Assembly (NCBI GenBank): GCA_947457445.1
Contig: CANGVO010000032.1
Span: 1-9,198 of the forward strand
Length of the DNA: 9,198 nucleotides
Origin: Actinomycetota bacterium
GTDB lineage: Bacteria > Actinomycetota > Actinomycetes > Nanopelagicales > Nanopelagicaceae
Direction of reading: 5' to 3'
The notes below the pieces were generated by a model. That model saw nothing but the letters and a program-made list of their open reading frames with translations, was not told where the DNA came from and did no database searches. Of this stretch, positions 6,529 to 9,198 are shown one piece after another. Positions within the stretch are counted from its first letter, which is position 1. Every line of letters begins with the position of its first letter. The position numbers and the translations under genes are program-made.

Positions 6529-7266
6529 ATGACTACAGACATAGTGCAAATAGAACAATTGCTTATCGATATGAATAACGCATCATTGACCGTCACTGGC
6601 AGACTGATCGATGCATCCAATGCAACTTTATACGCCATGTGCACGGTTAAAAATTCGGGTGTTGAGAAAGAGTTTCCCTGTATCTATAAACCAATTGCAG
6701 GAGAGAGACCGCTTTGGGATTTTCCGGATGGAACTTTAGCCAATCGTGAGTATCTGTCTTTTCTTCTGAGTCATTGGCTCGGTTTGCACCTAGTGCCGCC
6801 AACTATTTTACGTGACGGTCCATACGGAACAGGAATGGTCCAAATGTGGATCGATATAGATCCCGAAATTGATTTGATGAGTTTCTATACACAAAATCAT
6901 CCGAGACTTCGGTCGATGGCGCTCTTTGACATAATCATTAACAATACTGATCGGAAAATTGGTCACTTAATTCCAACCCCCGACGGACATCTCTACGGCT
7001 GTGATCATGGAGTTACCTTCCATCCCGAAGATAAATTACGTACTGTTCTTTGGCAATGGGCAGGGCAGGAGTTTTCTAAAGATGAAATTGCGCTCTTGCA
7101 TCAAGCGAGAGAACTCTTTGAAGCGAGCAAACGTGTGATTATTGAAAGTTTGATAGATCTTGAAGAGATTGAAGCGACTATTGCCCGAATAGATCGCGCA
7201 TTAATCGCGGGGATATTTTCGCAACCTAGTCCAGATTGGCCCGCAGTCCCATGGCCACCGTTCTAA
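6529..7266 (+). CDS. SCO1664-family PI3/4-kinase-like protein
   Basis: A 245-residue protein of the actinobacterial SCO1664 family, distantly related to phosphatidylinositol 3-/4-kinases. The N-lobe shows YKP with Lys54 as likely ATP-binding lysine and LANREYLSFLL with Glu74 as its partner. The catalytic loop is LFDIIINNTDRKIGHLI (132-148), with Asp141 and Arg142 in an NTDR motif like that of type II PI 4-kinases. The metal-binding CDHG (Asp159) takes the place of DFG. WDFPDGTLANRE (63-74) is a family signature. Kinase activity and substrate are unknown: a small molecule such as an inositol or sugar is as likely as a protein, and lipid kinase activity is not implied because the protein is short and has no membrane segment. 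It is third in the trio, two bases after DUF3090 and nine bases before mshC. The M. tuberculosis counterpart is, from memory, Rv2133c. Confidence 0.88.
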   Translation: MTTDIVQIEQLLIDMNNASLTVTGRLIDASNATLYAMCTVKNSGVEKEFPCIYKPIAGERPLWDFPDGTLANREYLSFLLSHWLGLHLVPPTILRDGPYGTGMVQMWIDIDPEIDLMSFYTQNHPRLRSMALFDIIINNTDRKIGHLIPTPDGHLYGCDHGVTFHPEDKLRTVLWQWAGQEFSKDEIALLHQARELFEASKRVIIESLIDLEEIEATIARIDRALIAGIFSQPSPDWPAVPWPPF

Positions 7267-7269
7267 GAT
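7264..7269 (+). promoter_or_regulatory. -10 box, possible internal leaderless promoter of mshC
   Basis: TAAGAT begins on the TAA stop codon of the kinase-like gene and ends six bases (AAATCC) before the mshC ATG at 7276. It matches TATAAT in five of six positions, with the spacing for transcription to start on the ATG. mshC has no Shine-Dalgarno, so mshC may be transcribed both from here and by read-through of the trio operon. No clear -35 is visible. Confidence 0.45.
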
Positions 7270-7275
7270 AAATCC

Positions 7276-8517
7276 ATGAACTCTTGGGCCAGCGTGGCGA
7301 TTCCACCTTTAAATGAACGGTTTAAATTACCTGCCCTAAACATTTTCGATACCGCAGCCAGAAAAGTCTGCCCAGTTTCTGTCAAAACTACTTATCGTAT
7401 GTATGTCTGCGGAATCACACCTTACGACGCTACTCACTTGGGGCATGCAAACACTTATTTAGCTTTCGATCTTTTGCATCGGTATTTACTCGCAACAGGC
7501 GCAATAGTTAAGTTCGTTCAGAATATTACTGATATTGACGACCCTCTTTTGGAGAGAGCAGTTCGTGATGGAGTCGACTGGCGAGATCTGGCAACTTCCC
7601 AAATCGATCTTTTTCGTTCCGATATGGTGGCGTTACATGTGTTGCCACCCAGTCATTACATCGGAGCGGTCGAAGCAATACCACTTGTCGTGGAAGCGAT
7701 CTCGGCTCTAGATTCTGCAGGATCGGTCTATAAAGTTGATGAAGATTTATATTTTAGGGTGCATAACGATTCTGATTTCGGATCTCGATCACATCTGAGC
7801 CAAGATCAGATGCTAAAGATCTTTAGCGAACGCGGGGGAGATCCGGATCGTCCGGGAAAGAGCGATCCACTTGATGCGCTGTTATGGCTTTCCCAAAGAC
7901 CAAACGAACCTGGCTGGCAGAGTAAATATGGTGTCGGAAGGCCCGGATGGCATATTGAGTGTTGCGCAATAGCTCTCAATTACCTAGATATAGATCCGCA
8001 GTCATCTACCTCAATAGATTTTCAGGGCGGTGGCAGTGATTTAATTTTTCCTCATCATGAAATGTCAGCTGCTCAATCAAAGGTGATGAATGGTAAAGAG
8101 TTTGCTTCCTATTATGTTCATGCGGGCATGATTGGTTTAGATGGTGAAAAGATGAGCAAATCTAAAGGTAATTTGGTCTTTGTTTCCAAGTTGTTAAATG
8201 AGGGCGTGGATGCGATGGTCATTCGTGTTGCTTTGCTTCGCCATCACTATCGCGCTGACCATATGTGGAACAATCAAGAATTGGATTCGTCCCGGGAATT
8301 CCTGGACGATTTACGTATTGCACTTTCTCGCCCCGAGGTTGCACCAACCGACAAAGCTATTGAGTCAATCATTGCGTCGCTGTCGGATGATTTGAATTCA
8401 CCAAGAGCGCTGTCTGCAATACAGGAATGGATAACCGCAACAAAACAAGGTCAAGTTGGGGGAAGTCCTGGTGAATTAAGTCGGGCTATTGACGCACTTT
8501 TGGGAATAGCGATCTAA
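7276..8517 (+). CDS. mshC: L-cysteine:1D-myo-inositol 2-amino-2-deoxy-alpha-D-glucopyranoside ligase
   Basis: A 413-residue enzyme of normal MshC length. It joins cysteine to GlcN-Ins using ATP (through cysteinyl-AMP), the third chemical stage of mycothiol synthesis in the cytoplasm. It is a class I cysteinyl-tRNA synthetase relative without the tRNA-binding C-terminus. The MshC signature MYVCGITPYDATHLGHANTY spans 42-61, with zinc ligand Cys45 and the HLGH nucleotide motif at 54-57. GWHIECCA supplies zinc ligand Cys229, FPHHEMS supplies His260, and KMSKS is at 292-296. Where CysRS has a fourth zinc-site Glu after HHEN, this protein has Ser264, as expected for MshC. The N-terminus MNSWASVAIPPL matches the family MxSW start, confirming ATG 7276. 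It follows the kinase-like gene by nine bases and overlaps the convergent PAC2 gene at the stop codons. Its presence indicates a mycothiol-producing actinobacterium. Confidence 0.96.
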   Translation: MNSWASVAIPPLNERFKLPALNIFDTAARKVCPVSVKTTYRMYVCGITPYDATHLGHANTYLAFDLLHRYLLATGAIVKFVQNITDIDDPLLERAVRDGVDWRDLATSQIDLFRSDMVALHVLPPSHYIGAVEAIPLVVEAISALDSAGSVYKVDEDLYFRVHNDSDFGSRSHLSQDQMLKIFSERGGDPDRPGKSDPLDALLWLSQRPNEPGWQSKYGVGRPGWHIECCAIALNYLDIDPQSSTSIDFQGGGSDLIFPHHEMSAAQSKVMNGKEFASYYVHAGMIGLDGEKMSKSKGNLVFVSKLLNEGVDAMVIRVALLRHHYRADHMWNNQELDSSREFLDDLRIALSRPEVAPTDKAIESIIASLSDDLNSPRALSAIQEWITATKQGQVGGSPGELSRAIDALLGIAI

Positions 8518-9198
8518 TTTTCATTCTGTCGACGGAGAAATCTTTCCAACTCTCTCGCCAGTTCATCTCCTGAAACATCAGAGAGAGCCAACGTGTCTTT
8601 ACTTTCTTCCAAAGCTTTTACGTACTCCGCGACATCACTGTCTTCGCGCGCTAATTCGTCAACTTCAGACTCCCACTCGCGTGCCTGAGCTGGAAGATCT
8701 CCCTGCGGCAAAGTTATCTCGAGGAAATCTTCTAACGCATTCAACAACGCAAGACTTGCTTTAGGTGATGGTGAATTGCTTGCGTAATGGGGAATTGCAG
8801 CCCAGAGCGAGACAGAATCTATTCCTCTGCGAACACATGCATCTTGGATGATGCCTAGAATTCCAGTTGGTCCCTCGTATTTGCTTACTTCTACGCCTAA
8901 ACGCTTTGCTATATCCGGGTGCGCACCGCTGCCGGTAACGGAAATCGGCCGAGAGTGTGGTGCATCGGCCAACATTGATCCCAAAGTTAAGATCATTGAA
9001 ACTTCCAAATCGTCTGCCAAATCTAAAAGATCTTGCGTGAAAGATTTCCAACGCATTGATGGTTCAACACCACGAACAATAACAAAATCAAATTCATAAT
9101 CGGGCATCTGCAATCCAAATACCTGAGTTCCTGGCCAGGTTAAAGATCTAATTTGAGAATCATCAATTTCAACCATTGGTCGGTTAACTTGAAAATCA
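8514..9198 (-). CDS. PAC2-family protein, N-terminus beyond the window
   Basis: The 3' part of a PAC2 (proteasome assembly chaperone 2-like) protein; 228 residues are visible of a family that is usually about 280-300 long in Actinobacteria. The frame stays open to the right edge: the codons before Met 9176 read DFQVNRP, which matches the family segment before its Asp/Glu-rich stretch, so that Met is internal and the start lies beyond 9198. Recognisable elements are VRGVEPSMRWKSF, GPTGILGIIQDACVRRGIDSVSLWAAIPHY and the helical tail SGDELARELERFLRR. Eukaryotic PAC2 helps assemble 20S proteasomes; the role of the actinobacterial group is not established, and no proteasome genes are visible here. 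The M. tuberculosis relative Rv2125 also lies near mshC. It is convergent with mshC and the stops overlap (CTAA at 8514-8517), leaving no room for a terminator between them. Confidence 0.9.
   Translation of the reverse strand, partial: DFQVNRPMVEIDDSQIRSLTWPGTQVFGLQMPDYEFDFVIVRGVEPSMRWKSFTQDLLDLADDLEVSMILTLGSMLADAPHSRPISVTGSGAHPDIAKRLGVEVSKYEGPTGILGIIQDACVRRGIDSVSLWAAIPHYASNSPSPKASLALLNALEDFLEITLPQGDLPAQAREWESEVDELAREDSDVAEYVKALEESKDTLALSDVSGDELARELERFLRRQNEN

Noticed and set aside
7276..8517. Cysteinyl-tRNA synthetase (cysS) instead of mshC
   Set aside because: The protein is 413 residues without the tRNA-binding C-terminal domain, has the MshC-type MYVCGITPYDATHLGHA signature and N-terminal MNSW, and has Ser where CysRS has its fourth zinc-ligand Glu.
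1..9198. CRISPR array, insertion sequence, prophage or toxin-antitoxin module
   Set aside because: No regularly spaced direct repeats, transposase or integrase motifs or terminal inverted repeats were seen; every sizeable frame is accounted for by housekeeping or conserved actinobacterial families.

Overview
The window suggests a low-GC, free-living actinobacterium. The strongest lineage marker is a full-length mshC, the mycothiol-specific cysteine ligase, sitting next to three protein families that are nearly confined to Actinobacteria (MSMEG_4193-type phosphomutase/phosphatase, DUF3090, SCO1664-type PI-kinase-like protein) and an actinobacterial PAC2 protein. Base composition by eye is in the mid-40s % GC, unusually low for the phylum. 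This fits the streamlined freshwater lineages (Nanopelagicales/acI and relatives), but the assignment is inference. Genes are packed tightly: no stretch over 100 bp lacks a gene, apart from the tRNA-bearing spacer at 2763-2959.

Left part (1-2873, minus strand). Read in transcription order there is tRNA-Leu(GAG), then apt (adenine phosphoribosyltransferase), a large OafA-type membrane acyltransferase with a C-terminal SGNH domain, and the 5' half of tdk (thymidine kinase), which runs off the left edge. apt and the acyltransferase overlap by 4 nt, and tdk follows after 36 bp, so this looks like one operon in which a cell-surface modification gene sits between two nucleotide-salvage genes.

Middle part (2960-5245). 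An M20-family metallopeptidase on the plus strand converges on an aldo/keto reductase on the minus strand, with 15 bp between them. The reductase has Gln where the catalytic His of the family tetrad is expected.

Right part (5295-9198). A plus-strand run encodes histidine phosphatase, DUF3090 zinc-ribbon protein, PI3/4-kinase-like protein and mshC (4-nt overlap, 2-nt gap and 9-nt gap respectively). mshC then meets a convergent PAC2-domain gene; their stop codons interlock in four bases, and the PAC2 gene continues off the right edge. The phosphatase/DUF3090/kinase trio is a known but functionally unexplained actinobacterial gene set, and its linkage to mshC is the most interesting biology here. 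From memory, M. tuberculosis has the same set as Rv2135c-Rv2134c-Rv2133c near mshC (Rv2130c), with an M20 peptidase (Rv2141c) and a PAC2 protein (Rv2125) nearby.

Regulation. Three starts (aldo/keto reductase, histidine phosphatase, mshC) lack a usable Shine-Dalgarno but have a TAnnnT hexamer exactly six bases before the ATG. This is the geometry expected when transcription starts on the A of the start codon, i.e. leaderless mRNAs. The M20 gene instead has a strong Shine-Dalgarno, which moves its start to an internal Met.
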